This document shows positions 17,119 through 25,734 of a stretch of DNA of 64,000 nucleotides, piece after piece. Origin of the DNA: RBC038 sp041390625. GTDB taxonomy: Bacteria; Chloroflexota; Dehalococcoidia; UBA2979. Under the pieces are notes generated by a model. That model was not told where the DNA came from and did not search any database. It was given only the letters and a program-made list of their open reading frames with translations. The position numbers and the translations under genes were made by a program. How positions within the stretch are numbered: position 1 is the stretch's first letter; each line of letters opens with the position of its first letter. Location of the stretch: contig JAWKPM010000005.1 of NCBI GenBank assembly GCA_041390625.1, forward strand, positions 62,001 to 126,000, read 5' to 3'.

Positions 17119-17610
17119 CTAGCCGCCGTAGTTCAGCCCGAGAGATTTCAGCGTCAGAATCTCGGGCTGCTCGACGTGCTGGCCGACGTCCACGACCTCC
17201 GCGACAACGACGGCGTGGTCGCCGATGAGCACGGTCTCGCGGGCCTTCAACTCGGCCCAGCCGGGCGCGTCGCGCAGGACGATCGCGCCGCCGGGCGTGC
17301 GCTCGAAGGGGACGCGCGCGTCCTTCGTGACGAACTCATCGCCCTCGACGTCGGCATCGCCGAAGAACGCGAAGGCGAGGTTGCCCTGATCTGGCCCGAG
17401 AAATGAGAGCGCGAGCGAGCCGCTCGCCTCGATGTTGGCGAGCGAGAGGGTGCCCTGCTTCACCCCGATCGCGAGGAGCGGCGGCTCGAAGGAGGCCTGG
17501 GTGACCCAGTTCACCGTGCCGGAAGCGGTCGAGCCCTCAGCCTCCGAGGTGAGCACGTAGAGGCCGTACGGGATCAGCCTCAGCACCGTCTTGCGTGCGT
17601 CCGCGTCCAT
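17119..17610 (-). CDS. Flavin reductase-like domain protein
   Basis: This 163-residue protein has the flavin reductase/FMN-binding split-barrel layout. TASGTVNWVTQASFEPPLLAIGV is followed by SGSLALSFLG and a late segment LIGDHAVVVAEVVDV. Such proteins supply reduced FMN to a monooxygenase or act directly as FMN oxidoreductases. GAGGAGGG lies six bases before the ATG at 17610, which fixes the start although the frame stays open far upstream. It is divergent from the alpha/beta hydrolase gene, with 162 bases between them. No dedicated monooxygenase partner is adjacent. Confidence 0.85.
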   Translation of the reverse strand: MDADARKTVLRLIPYGLYVLTSEAEGSTASGTVNWVTQASFEPPLLAIGVKQGTLSLANIEASGSLALSFLGPDQGNLAFAFFGDADVEGDEFVTKDARVPFERTPGGAIVLRDAPGWAELKARETVLIGDHAVVVAEVVDVGQHVEQPEILTLKSLGLNYGG

Positions 17611-17772
17611 CGTTCGCCCTCCTCGCTGCCCGGTCCTTCTAGAGCCTCGATGATTCGAGTGTACCGCCGCGATCGAAGCGCGGACGGGCCCTCGTGCGGT
17701 ACCGTCCGGCTGTCGCGCGCCCTCGATGGGTGGCGGCCGGCCGTGGCGACCTCGAGGTTCCGGAGGGCAGAG

Positions 17773-18636
17773 ATGGATCGAGCACCCGTCGAGCGGTTCG
17801 TCGAGTCGCAGCGCGTGAAGATCGCGTACTGGGACTGGGGCAACGAAGACGCGCCGCCGCTCGTGCTCGTGCACGGCGGGCGCGACCACTCCCGCGCCTG
17901 GGACCGCATCGCGGAGGCGTTTCGCGATGAGTATCACGTCGTCGCGCCGGACCTGCGCGGTCACGGGGACTCGGGATGGACGGTCGGTGGGACGTACGGG
18001 CTGCCCGACAACGCCATCGACATTGTGCGGGTGATCGAGACCGTGGGGGCGCCGGCACGGGTGCTGGCGCACTCGTACGGCGGCTCGGTCTGCCTCGTGG
18101 CGGCGGGGACGTACCCGGAGCACTTCGAGCGGCTCGCGGTCCTCGAGGGAACGCATTCGCTGAATCCTCGCGACACGCCGGAGATGGGGCCGACGTGGCT
18201 GCGCAGCTGGGGCGACCGCATTCGCGGGTTCGAGGGGCAGCGGCCTCGGGTCTATGCCACGCTCGACGAGGCGGTCAAGCGCATGCTCGAGGCGAACCCG
18301 CGCCTGCCTCGTGACTTCGTCCCGCACATCGCGGAGTACGCCTCCAAGCCCTACGAGGACGGGCGTATCTGGAAGTACGACTTCTGGGTGAACGGCCGCA
18401 CCTCGATGGAAATCCGGCGCGACGAGCTGCCTCGATTCTGGGAGGCGATCGAGTGCCCGGTGCTGCTGGCGTTCGCGAATCGATCACACATGCAGAGCGG
18501 TCAGCGCCTCGATGTGGAGCAGTTCATCCCGAACGCGCGGACGATCACCATCGACGACTCAGGGCACTGGATTCACCATGACCAGCCGGAGGCGCTGCTC
18601 GCGGAGCTGCGCCCGTTCTTCGCCGGCGAGCGCTAG
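17773..18636 (+). CDS. Alpha/beta-fold hydrolase
   Basis: This 287-residue hydrolase has HGGRDH for the oxyanion hole, DLRGHGDS, the nucleophile elbow AHSYGG with S101, and the catalytic histidine in DDSGHWIHHDQPE. The GGAGGGCAG site just before the ATG at 17773 selects that start over an upstream open extension. The substrate is unknown. A VOC-family gene follows after 18 bases, and a cupin and an MBL-fold gene follow that, probably as one operon. Confidence 0.85.
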   Translation: MDRAPVERFVESQRVKIAYWDWGNEDAPPLVLVHGGRDHSRAWDRIAEAFRDEYHVVAPDLRGHGDSGWTVGGTYGLPDNAIDIVRVIETVGAPARVLAHSYGGSVCLVAAGTYPEHFERLAVLEGTHSLNPRDTPEMGPTWLRSWGDRIRGFEGQRPRVYATLDEAVKRMLEANPRLPRDFVPHIAEYASKPYEDGRIWKYDFWVNGRTSMEIRRDELPRFWEAIECPVLLAFANRSHMQSGQRLDVEQFIPNARTITIDDSGHWIHHDQPEALLAELRPFFAGER

Positions 18637-18654
18637 CGGAGCAGGAGGAGCGGA

Positions 18655-19059
18655 ATGGCCATCGAACTCACGAAGGACTCGATCGACCTCGGGATCGTCG
18701 TACGCGACGGGGAGGCGGCGCTGCGGTTCTACCGCGACACGCTGGGCCTCGAGCACATCGCGGACACGCCCTCGGGGAACAACGGGACGATGCACCGGCT
18801 GATGTGCGGCACGTCGCTCATCAAGGTCATCGAGTACCCGGCGCCGCCGGATGCGGCGAATCCCATCGGCGGCATTCCGGCCGCGAGCGGCTATCGCTAC
18901 TGGACGATCTCGGTGCAGGATCTGGACGCGATGACCGAGAAGTGCCGGGCGGGCGGCTACAACGTCGCGGTCGAGCCGCGCGAGATCCGGCCTGGGGTCC
19001 GCATCTCGATGATCGAGGACCCTGATGGCAACTGGGTGGAGCTGCTCGAGCAGCGCTAA
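18655..19059 (+). CDS. VOC family (glyoxalase/dioxygenase-like) protein
   Basis: This 134-residue protein consists of two beta-alpha-beta-beta-beta repeats of the vicinal-oxygen-chelate fold. The motifs LGIVVRDGEAALRFYRDTLG at the start and IEDPDGNWVELLEQ at the end are typical, and the final glutamate is a likely metal ligand. The family includes glyoxalases, extradiol dioxygenases and epimerases; nothing here decides between them. AGGAGGAG precedes the ATG. It is 18 bases downstream of the hydrolase gene. Confidence 0.85.
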   Translation: MAIELTKDSIDLGIVVRDGEAALRFYRDTLGLEHIADTPSGNNGTMHRLMCGTSLIKVIEYPAPPDAANPIGGIPAASGYRYWTISVQDLDAMTEKCRAGGYNVAVEPREIRPGVRISMIEDPDGNWVELLEQR

Positions 19060-19104
19060 CGGCCGGGCCTCGGTCAGCCCGATTCGAAAGCGGAGGGACG
19101 AGGG

Positions 19105-19449
19105 ATGAAGCGAATTCGGATCTTCACGGGCGACGACGGCGAGTCGCACATCGAGCCGCATGAGATCGCGTTCACGGAGCGTGACGGGGTGCGTTCGCTG
19201 CCCGAGGGCACCTCGAGCATCGAGTTCGCGATCCGCAAGGGCGGCAACTTCATCGATTTCCACCCCGCGCCTCGACGGCAGTACGTGCTGTACCTGACGG
19301 CGAGCGTCGAGATCGGCCTCGGTGACGGCACGACCATCGTGATGGAGCCGGGCGACGCGCTGCAGGCCGAGGACACGACGGGCCGCGGCCACACCTCGCG
19401 CGTGGTGAAGGAAGGCATCTGCGCCTTCGTCCCGCTCACCGAGGCGTAG
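19105..19449 (+). CDS. Small cupin-like protein
   Basis: This 114-residue protein has a cupin-like core. An arginine-rich segment PRRQYVLYLTASVEIGLGDG is followed by IVMEPGDALQAEDTTGRGH, matching the two conserved cupin motifs with a histidine late in the second one. Complete metal-binding histidines of motif 1 are not obvious, so it may be non-catalytic. GGAGGGACGAGGG lies before the ATG. It belongs to the hydrolase-VOC-cupin-MBL series on the plus strand. Confidence 0.65.
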   Translation: MKRIRIFTGDDGESHIEPHEIAFTERDGVRSLPEGTSSIEFAIRKGGNFIDFHPAPRRQYVLYLTASVEIGLGDGTTIVMEPGDALQAEDTTGRGHTSRVVKEGICAFVPLTEA

Positions 19450-19501
19450 CGCCCGGTGACCCGAACCACCTCGAACGCCCGGTGGTCCCAGCGGGGGCGG
19501 A

Positions 19502-20359
19502 TTGGCTGACGCCGTCGCGCCGGGCGTGTGGTGGCTGCACGAGACCCGTGGCAGCAACGTCTTCCTCGTCGAGGCGGGCGAGGCGCTGGCCGTCGTCGAC
19601 ACCGGCTTCGCCTCGAGTGCCGACGGCATCGTGGCGGAGATTGAGCGCGTCGCGCCCGGTCGACGCCTGACGCACGTCCTGCTCACGCACGGACACTTCG
19701 ATCACACGGGCGCGGCGGGAGAGCTGCGTGAGCGCCTCGGTGCGCTGGTCGTGGCGGGAGCCGGCGACTGTGTCCTCGAGGACGGGCATCACGTCGTGCG
19801 GGTGGACGTCGGGCCGTCGCATCGACGGCGGCGATTGCTACGCCTCGTCGGTCGCGCCCGTCGGGCGCCACGTCGCCTCGTGCGGGAACTCCGCCGCCTC
19901 GGTGGGCCGAGCGCGCCGCCGGCTCCGCCGCCCGAGCCGACGCCGCCGCTGCGGGTTGACGTCGCCCTCGAGGGGGAGCGGGAGATCGTGCCGGGCCTGG
20001 TGGCCGTACCGGTGCCGGGCCACACGCCGGGCTCGTACTGCTTCGTGCTGGCGGAACGCGGCGTCGCATTCGTCGGCGACCTCGTGATCAGTCATCGCGA
20101 CGGGCTGGCGCGGTCGCTGGCCTTCGCGAATCGCGACGATGGCGCCTACCTCGATGTGCTGCGTCGGTTCGCGGAGCGGGCGCCTGAGATCGGGTGCGCG
20201 GGACACGGACCGCCGGTGATTGGGGACTTCGGCAACCAGCTGCGGGCGCTGGCGGCACTGCCTCGGCGGAGCCTGTTCGATCCTCGACAGGGCGTGCGTC
20301 GCCTTCGAAGGATGCGCGACTTCTCGCGCGCGATCTCCGAGGTGCGTCGGACCCGCTAG
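19502..20359 (+). CDS. MBL-fold metallohydrolase with Arg/Pro-rich insertion
   Basis: This 285-residue protein has all metallo-beta-lactamase ligands: THGHFDH, the histidine in PVPGHTPGS, the aspartate in FVGDLVIS and the late histidine in GCAGHGPPV. Between the first and second ligand groups lies an unusual insertion (about residues 100-155). It is dense in arginine, then Ala/Pro (around APPAPPPEPTPP). The start appears to be TTG at 19502 behind GGGGGCGGA. The TAG stop overlaps the convergent gene by four bases (CTAG). The substrate is unknown; glyoxalase II-like hydrolysis is possible. Confidence 0.8.
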   Translation: MADAVAPGVWWLHETRGSNVFLVEAGEALAVVDTGFASSADGIVAEIERVAPGRRLTHVLLTHGHFDHTGAAGELRERLGALVVAGAGDCVLEDGHHVVRVDVGPSHRRRRLLRLVGRARRAPRRLVRELRRLGGPSAPPAPPPEPTPPLRVDVALEGEREIVPGLVAVPVPGHTPGSYCFVLAERGVAFVGDLVISHRDGLARSLAFANRDDGAYLDVLRRFAERAPEIGCAGHGPPVIGDFGNQLRALAALPRRSLFDPRQGVRRLRRMRDFSRAISEVRRTR

Positions 20360-20859
20360 GGCTCGCGCGCCTCGAGCGGCACCTCGATGTCCTGGCGGCG
20401 GAACATGCAGACGCCGGTGACGTCCTCGCAGACGAAGTAGAGCGCGTAGCCTCGAAGGGTCGCGGCACCCTCGATGCCCTCGGGGGCGCACAGCTCGACC
20501 TCGAAGGCACGCGGCTCGCTGCTCACGTCCTCGGGCGGGTTCGGCACCGAGTGGAGCGACTCGTCGAGGTGCCAGCCGGCCGGTGCGTCGAGCCACAGCT
20601 GGGTGTCCCCCGCCTCGTTGTTCCAGTGCGCTTCCTTCGAGGCGTCGGGCCGAAGCTCGACGCGCACGCGGACCGCCTCGCCGGGCGCGACCACGGGGGG
20701 CGTGACCTCGATGTCGACGAGCACGAGTGGCGCGTCGTCCCGCTCGACGTGGCCGGCGGCGTCGGGGCCGGCACCGGACGCCGGGGCCGGTGGAGGCGTC
20801 AGGCCCTGCAGCGGGCCGCCGAGCGCCCACGGCGGGCGGCGATCTGCCTCGGAAGTCAT
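20356..20859 (-). CDS. DsbD N-terminal-like domain protein, stand-alone
   Basis: This 167-residue protein has a disordered Pro/Ala-rich N-terminus (to about residue 40) and then an immunoglobulin-like beta domain. It ends in YFVCEDVTGVCMFRRQDIEVPL, with C144 and C151. That ending resembles the redox-active N-terminal domain of the DsbD thiol-disulfide interchange protein, or the similar domain at the end of some NHL/thioredoxin proteins. Neither a signal peptide nor the DsbD membrane part is present. The assignment is by pattern only. The start at 20859 is the first methionine before the domain. The stop overlaps that of the convergent MBL gene. Confidence 0.5.
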   Translation of the reverse strand: MTSEADRRPPWALGGPLQGLTPPPAPASGAGPDAAGHVERDDAPLVLVDIEVTPPVVAPGEAVRVRVELRPDASKEAHWNNEAGDTQLWLDAPAGWHLDESLHSVPNPPEDVSSEPRAFEVELCAPEGIEGAATLRGYALYFVCEDVTGVCMFRRQDIEVPLEAREP

Positions 20860-20940
20860 CGGCGCGCCCCTCTCTCGGTCGTGGTCGCTCGAGGCATCGT
20901 AGCGGGCACCCGACGGCCAGCGTGCGTGAGAAACTGCCGC

Positions 20941-22164
20941 ATGCGCGCACCCAGGCGGTGGCTTCCCGCGATCCTGGCCGGCCTCGCGACGATCGGGGCG
21001 TACGGCCTCGCGCAGTACGCCTTCGGTGTGCTCATCGTGCCGATCGCCGACAGCGAAGGCTGGAGCGCCGGACAGCTGTCGGCGGCGTTCTCTGTTGGGC
21101 TGCTGCTGGCTGGGCCGGTCGCGGTCGGGAGCGGACAGGCGCTGGACCGCCTGGGATCGCGACCGGTGCTGCTCGGGGCACTCGTGTGTGGCTCGGCGTT
21201 GCTGGCGGCCTCGTCGTTCGCGCGATCGGCCTCGGTGTTCATCTTGCTGTGGGGTGGCGGCTCGGCCTGCATCGGCGGCGGACTGTTCTATCCGATGACG
21301 ATGGCCGTCCTCACGAGGACGTACGCGCCCGAAGAGCGCACGAGGGCGTTCTCCGTCCTCACGCTGATCGGGGCACTGGCGAGCCCCGCCTACTACCCGC
21401 TCGCGGGCGGCCTCGTGGCGGCGATGGACTGGCGCGAGGCGGTGCGCGTGCTCGTCGCCTGCACGGTCGTGTTGACGCTGCCGGGCGCGCTCCTGCTCCG
21501 GACTGAACCATCGCTGCGCGGCCACTCTTCGAGCGTGCCGCTGGCACGTGCGCTACGCGATCCCTCGGTGTGGCGCTTCTTCCTCGCGGTGGCGCTGGCT
21601 CTCGGGGCGGTGAACGCGCTGCACCTGCACCAGGTCGCCGCGCTGCACGAGGCCGGGCTCACCGTGGCGACGGCGTCGCTGGTGGCGGGGCTGCGCGGGT
21701 TCCTGCAGATCCCCGGGCGGCTGTTCCTTTCGCCGCTCGTCGCGCGCCTGGGGATGTTCGGTTCCCTCGGGCTGTCGTACGGCCTCCTGACGCTGGGAGC
21801 GGCGACGTTGCTCGTGGCCCTGGTGGCCGGGGCCGGCGGCGTCCTCGGTGTGCCGTTCGCCATCGCAACGGGGCTGGCCGTCGGCTTGCTCTCGCCGCTG
21901 CACGGGCTGATCGCGGCGGAGACCTACGGCGTCGAGCGGCTGGGAACGCTGAGCGGCGCCCAGCAACTCGTGGCGAGCGTCGCGGGCGCGGGTGCGGCGT
22001 GGAGCACCGGACTCGTGCTGGACGCAACGGGCAGCTACGAGGCCGGCGTCAGCGGCATCGCCATTGCGTTCGCCCTCGCGATCGGCGCGCTGGCGTGGCA
22101 GCGTCGGGCGCTCGTCGGGCCTCGGGAGTCGCTGCCCCTCGAGGGGAGCGCGGGCAGCGGTTAG
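20941..22164 (+). CDS. MFS transporter
   Basis: This 407-residue protein has about twelve hydrophobic segments. An MFS-like loop GQALDRLGSRPVLL is found between segments 2 and 3, and LTRTYAPEERTRAFS between segments 4 and 5. It fits monocarboxylate or general MFS carriers, but the substrate cannot be inferred. The ATG at 20941 matches the usual MFS start, although the frame is open upstream. The TAG stop overlaps the stop of the convergent MscS gene in TTAG. Confidence 0.88.
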   Translation: MRAPRRWLPAILAGLATIGAYGLAQYAFGVLIVPIADSEGWSAGQLSAAFSVGLLLAGPVAVGSGQALDRLGSRPVLLGALVCGSALLAASSFARSASVFILLWGGGSACIGGGLFYPMTMAVLTRTYAPEERTRAFSVLTLIGALASPAYYPLAGGLVAAMDWREAVRVLVACTVVLTLPGALLLRTEPSLRGHSSSVPLARALRDPSVWRFFLAVALALGAVNALHLHQVAALHEAGLTVATASLVAGLRGFLQIPGRLFLSPLVARLGMFGSLGLSYGLLTLGAATLLVALVAGAGGVLGVPFAIATGLAVGLLSPLHGLIAAETYGVERLGTLSGAQQLVASVAGAGAAWSTGLVLDATGSYEAGVSGIAIAFALAIGALAWQRRALVGPRESLPLEGSAGSG

Positions 22165-23378
22165 GCCTCGCCGTCGTCGTCGCCCTGGCGCACGACCTCG
22201 CGCGGCCGGGGCTCGAAGCCTGCGGTGAACGAGCGGTGCCCCGCCTGACCGGCGCCATTCGAGGTGGCCATGCCCAGCGCGGCATCGAGCTCGGCCCATG
22301 TCGGCCGTCGTTCCTCGCGGCGCGTGAGGCGCACCTGCTGTGCCGGCGGCGTCACCTCGATGCCCAAGGTCGCCGCGAGGCGGAGCACGTCGAGGTTGAG
22401 GATGTGCTTCGCTCGCAGCTCAGCGGCCCAGTCGTCCGTGTCGAAGAAGCAGTACAGCAAGACCTCGATGGCGGAGTCGCCGAAGCGCTCGAACTCGCAG
22501 AAGTAGTAGTCCTGGCGCACGAGCGTGTTCGCCTGCAGCAGCGCCCGCACGCCCTCGCAGAAGGCCTGCACGGCCTCGGGGGGCGTGGTGAGCGGCAGGT
22601 GGAGGGTGGTGTCGTAGCGGCGGTATTCGCGCTGCGCGATGTTGTCGACGACGGAGTCCATGAAGGTTGCGTTCGGAACCGAGACGACCGAGGTGCGGAA
22701 CGTGCGGATGCGCGTCGAGCGGAAGCCGATCTTCTCAACGGTGCCCTCGACGCCGCCGACGGTGATCCAGTCGCCGACCTGGAACGGTCGGTCGGCGAGC
22801 ACCGTGAGGCCTCCGAAGAGGTTGCGCATCGTGTCCTGCGCCGCGAGCGCGGCGGCGATCCCGCCGATCCCGAGGCCGGCGATCAGTGCGCCGACATTCA
22901 CATCGAGGTTTGAGAGCACAAAGAGCGTGCCCACGATGACCACGAAGACGTTCGCGGTCTGGCGGACGAGCGGGACGAGCTGATCGTCGAGGCGGGTGGC
23001 GGTCTCGCCGGCGCGATCGAGGAAGTAGTCGCCGGTGATCGCGATGCCTCGGAGGAGGAGCAGGCCGCCGGAGACCACGGCGACGAGGCGCGCGGCCACC
23101 TGGACGGCGTCCTCGACGTCGGGCTCGAGCTCGAGGTATCGGCCACCGACGATGAACGCGAGGCCGGCGATCAGGCCGAAAGCGAGGCGGTCGAGACGTC
23201 GCCGCTCGTTACGCCAGAAGCGCTGTCGTGACCGCGAGGTGCGGCGTCGGATGACGAGCGTCGCGCCGACGAGGTAGAGCGCCTGGGCGACGAGCGCAGC
23301 CACGAGGACCGCGGCGACGCCGCCGATCTGCCGGGTGCCGATCTCGCTCGTGCCGTCGAACAGCGCGGCCGGATCCAT
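22161..23378 (-). CDS. MscS-type mechanosensitive ion channel
   Basis: This protein of about 405 residues has three to four N-terminal membrane helices. The third-helix pore region VGALIAGLGIGGIAAALAAQD is followed by the beta-domain motif DRPFQVGDWITVGGVEGTVE, which is diagnostic of MscS. The C-terminal cytoplasmic part is longer than in E. coli MscS and ends in a charged tail. It would open under hypo-osmotic stress. The ATG at 23378 has GGTGGGGGC in front and is preferred to a GTG five codons earlier. Confidence 0.9.
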   Translation of the reverse strand: MDPAALFDGTSEIGTRQIGGVAAVLVAALVAQALYLVGATLVIRRRTSRSRQRFWRNERRRLDRLAFGLIAGLAFIVGGRYLELEPDVEDAVQVAARLVAVVSGGLLLLRGIAITGDYFLDRAGETATRLDDQLVPLVRQTANVFVVIVGTLFVLSNLDVNVGALIAGLGIGGIAAALAAQDTMRNLFGGLTVLADRPFQVGDWITVGGVEGTVEKIGFRSTRIRTFRTSVVSVPNATFMDSVVDNIAQREYRRYDTTLHLPLTTPPEAVQAFCEGVRALLQANTLVRQDYYFCEFERFGDSAIEVLLYCFFDTDDWAAELRAKHILNLDVLRLAATLGIEVTPPAQQVRLTRREERRPTWAELDAALGMATSNGAGQAGHRSFTAGFEPRPREVVRQGDDDGEA

Positions 23379-23498
23379 GCCCCCACCAAGCACGGTGCCT
23401 CGAGCGCCGGTCGCCTCGAGGCCGTCAGGCCCAACGACGGGCGAAGCGTAGCGGTCGGCATCGCGGCCGACCAGCCTCGGTACGTGCGTCGGAGCGAG

Positions 23499-24233
23499 CT
23501 AGGCGGGCTGGAGGACGGTCTGGGCCCACTCGGGGTACGTGCCGGTCTCCACCATGCGGTCGCGGACCTCGGTGCGGAGGACCCGCACTTCTTCCTCGGT
23601 GGGGGGCGGGGTCGTCGGAATGTTCTCGAGCGAGCCGAGGCTGAAGCCGGTGTTGTCCTGCACCTGCTCGGCCGTAAAACCCTCGTGGACCGAGCGGATC
23701 GAGTAGGCGCCGGTCCCGCGATTGAACTCGAGGACGGCCATCGGCGTGAAGATGAGGAACGGCTCCTGCGGTCTCCGGATGCTAGCCGGCGTCTTCCCGG
23801 CACCGGAGATGAAGTCGACCTTCTCGACGAACGTGCGCTTGGTGTGCTCGGTGCGGAAGAAGAGGATGCGGCCGGCGGTGTAGGACATCAGGCCGGAGCC
23901 GTAGCCGCCGGGGAGCCGCATGTCTGGCGCGTTCGCGTCGCCGATGACGTGGAGGTTGAAGTTGCCCTCCGCGTCGAACTGCACAGCGCTGTGGAAGAAC
24001 AGATCGAGCCCGCCGCGCTGCGACAGGAAGTGGATGTCTTTGCCGAGATCACGGCTGAGCTGCTCGCTGCCGAGGATGATGATCTCGGCCTGGGGGGCGT
24101 GTGTCGCCTCGGCGAGCAGCATCGCGGCCGCCGGGATCATCGACACCGCGCCGCAGGCCGAGGTCTCCCAGTCGCGCACCTCGCGCGACATCAGGATCGC
24201 GAGCAGCTCCTCGGTGTTAACGGGCTCGGTCAC
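23499..24233 (-). CDS. IpdB/GctB-like CoA-transferase family subunit B
   Basis: This 244-residue protein resembles the beta subunit of the glutaconate CoA-transferase family. It is especially like IpdB of actinobacterial steroid ring degradation, with TKRTFVEKVDFISGAGKTP and a C-terminal PTEEEVRVLR block. The class I catalytic glutamate motif SENG is not evident, as in IpdAB, which act as ring-opening hydrolases. The start is GTG at 24233, three bases after the stop of the A-subunit gene. The A-subunit gene carries an in-frame TGA, so the complex may be non-functional as written. Confidence 0.75.
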   Translation of the reverse strand: MTEPVNTEELLAILMSREVRDWETSACGAVSMIPAAAMLLAEATHAPQAEIIILGSEQLSRDLGKDIHFLSQRGGLDLFFHSAVQFDAEGNFNLHVIGDANAPDMRLPGGYGSGLMSYTAGRILFFRTEHTKRTFVEKVDFISGAGKTPASIRRPQEPFLIFTPMAVLEFNRGTGAYSIRSVHEGFTAEQVQDNTGFSLGSLENIPTTPPPTEEEVRVLRTEVRDRMVETGTYPEWAQTVLQPA

Positions 24234-24236
24234 GGG

Positions 24237-25109
24237 CTAGTCGCCTCCGCCGTCGCCGGCGACGAGGGCACCGCCTCGGACCATCGCCTGGTACTCGTCC
24301 TCGGTCTTTCCGATGACGTACTTCTCGAGGTAGGCGCGGAACGCCTCGTCGCTCTGGGACGCCTCGATGTACTCGCGGATGTGGGCGTCGTCGCGGTCGT
24401 AAAGGCCGGGTACGGCGGTCGGGTGGGCGCCGTTCGGGGCGTGCACGACGGCGGTGACGTTGATGGCGGAGATGAACTGCCCGCCCTCGTCGTCGGCGGT
24501 GACGCGGTCCACGATCTCCTCGGCGGTCACGATCACACGCCTCGAGGCCTGCGCGATCATCACGTCCTCGCCGTGCTTGCGCAGCAGGGCGTTGCCGTCT
24601 CGGTCGGCCCTGAGGCCGTGGAGGATGGCGACATCGGGGTTCTGGGCGAGCGCCACGACGTGCTGCTCGTCAGAGTCGAACGGGTTGGTCGCCATGATCA
24701 TGTCGTCTCGACGCCTGAAGACGTCGGTGCCGGCGAGGCCACGAACCGGGATGTAGGGGACGCCCATCGATCCAGCCTGGATCATCGAGTAGTGGACGCC
24801 TCAGGTGTTGTCCATGGCGTAGATGCGCCCGGCTTTGAGGTAGCGGTTGAAGTTCGGCGCGTCGCGCTGGAACGGCTCGAAGCCGATGCTGCAGCAGTCC
24901 ATCACGGCGGTCTGGCCGGAGCCGACGAGGAAATCGAGGTTCATCGAGCCGCCGACGACACCCACGATGTGGAGGTCCTTGATGTCGCGGCGAGCGAGCT
25001 CACGCAGCATCGCCATCGGGCTGTGCGTAAAGCCCGCACTCATGACGACCTCATCGCCAGACTTCACGATGTTCGCGGCGGTCTCGAGTGGAACCAGCTT
25101 CGTGCGCAT
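24237..25109 (-). pseudogene. IpdA/GctA-like CoA-transferase subunit A interrupted by in-frame TGA
   Basis: Translation from ATG at 25109 gives a normal N-terminal half ending in AGRIYAMDNT. A TGA follows at 24801-24803, and the same frame then continues with GVHYSMIQAGSMGVPYIPVR and a complete C-terminal half to TAG at 24237. Family alignment by eye requires one residue at the TGA; tryptophan (TGG) is a likely original. Both halves look well conserved, so the stop is recent, an error in the sequence, or read through. A SECIS-like element is not convincing. Gene order A then B with three bases between is the usual operon. Confidence 0.75.
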
Positions 25110-25221
25110 CGATGCCTCCTCGTCGCCACGTGGATGACGCCGTACGTGATGCGATGACGCTACGCTCGTGGTCGGGGCGCGTCAATGGACGAGCGTCCCA
25201 TTCGAGTCCGAGGAGGCCGCG

Positions 25222-25713
25222 ATGCTCGAGCCTGGAACGGAAGCGCCCTCGCTCTCCCTCGACGCTGCTGATGGGGAGCACTACGACCTCGCCTCGGCAC
25301 TCGCGGCGGGGCCGGTGCTCCTGACGTTCTTCCAGCTCGAGTGCCAGACCTGCGAGATGAGCTACCTCTTCTGGGATCGCGCCTTCGAGGAGTACACGGG
25401 CGACCGGTTCCAGCTTTGGGCAATAGGCCTCGATTCCGAGGACGACGCCTCGGCGTTCTGGGACAAGTCGGGCGTGTCGTTCCCGGTGCTCTTCGGGGGG
25501 CATGCGCAGGTCGAGGAGTGGCAGCTCGTCTCGACGCCGGCGCACGCGCTGATCGACTCGGACGGCAGCGTCATCGCGTCGTTCGAGGCATTCGACCGGG
25601 GAGCGTGGAACTCGATGCTTGCGACGGTGGCGGAGCGCCTCGGGCAGGCTGCCATCGACGTCCCGGCCTCGGAAGCGCCGGAGTTTCGGCCCGGCTGCAC
25701 GATTCACACATAG
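25222..25713 (+). CDS. Redoxin/AhpC-TSA family protein
   Basis: This 163-residue thioredoxin-fold protein begins with PGTEAPSLSLDAADG, as in peroxiredoxins and TlpA-like proteins. Its active site CQTCE is a CxxC pair near residue 40. A conserved cis-proline-like segment STPAHALIDSDG follows. It probably reduces peroxides or disulfides in the cytoplasm, as no signal peptide is visible. GAGGAGG precedes the ATG at 25222. The amidohydrolase gene follows after 21 bases. It is divergent from the CoA-transferase genes. Confidence 0.8.
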   Translation: MLEPGTEAPSLSLDAADGEHYDLASALAAGPVLLTFFQLECQTCEMSYLFWDRAFEEYTGDRFQLWAIGLDSEDDASAFWDKSGVSFPVLFGGHAQVEEWQLVSTPAHALIDSDGSVIASFEAFDRGAWNSMLATVAERLGQAAIDVPASEAPEFRPGCTIHT

Positions 25714-25734
25714 TTCGAACAGCGGGGAGCCTCG

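Noticed and set aside
24769..24803. Possible SECIS element after the in-frame TGA
   Set aside because: The GATCCA/TGGATC stem is short, begins 17 bases after the TGA, has loop GGC and lacks the bulged U and GGU loop of bacterial SECIS; no selenoprotein of this family is known to me.
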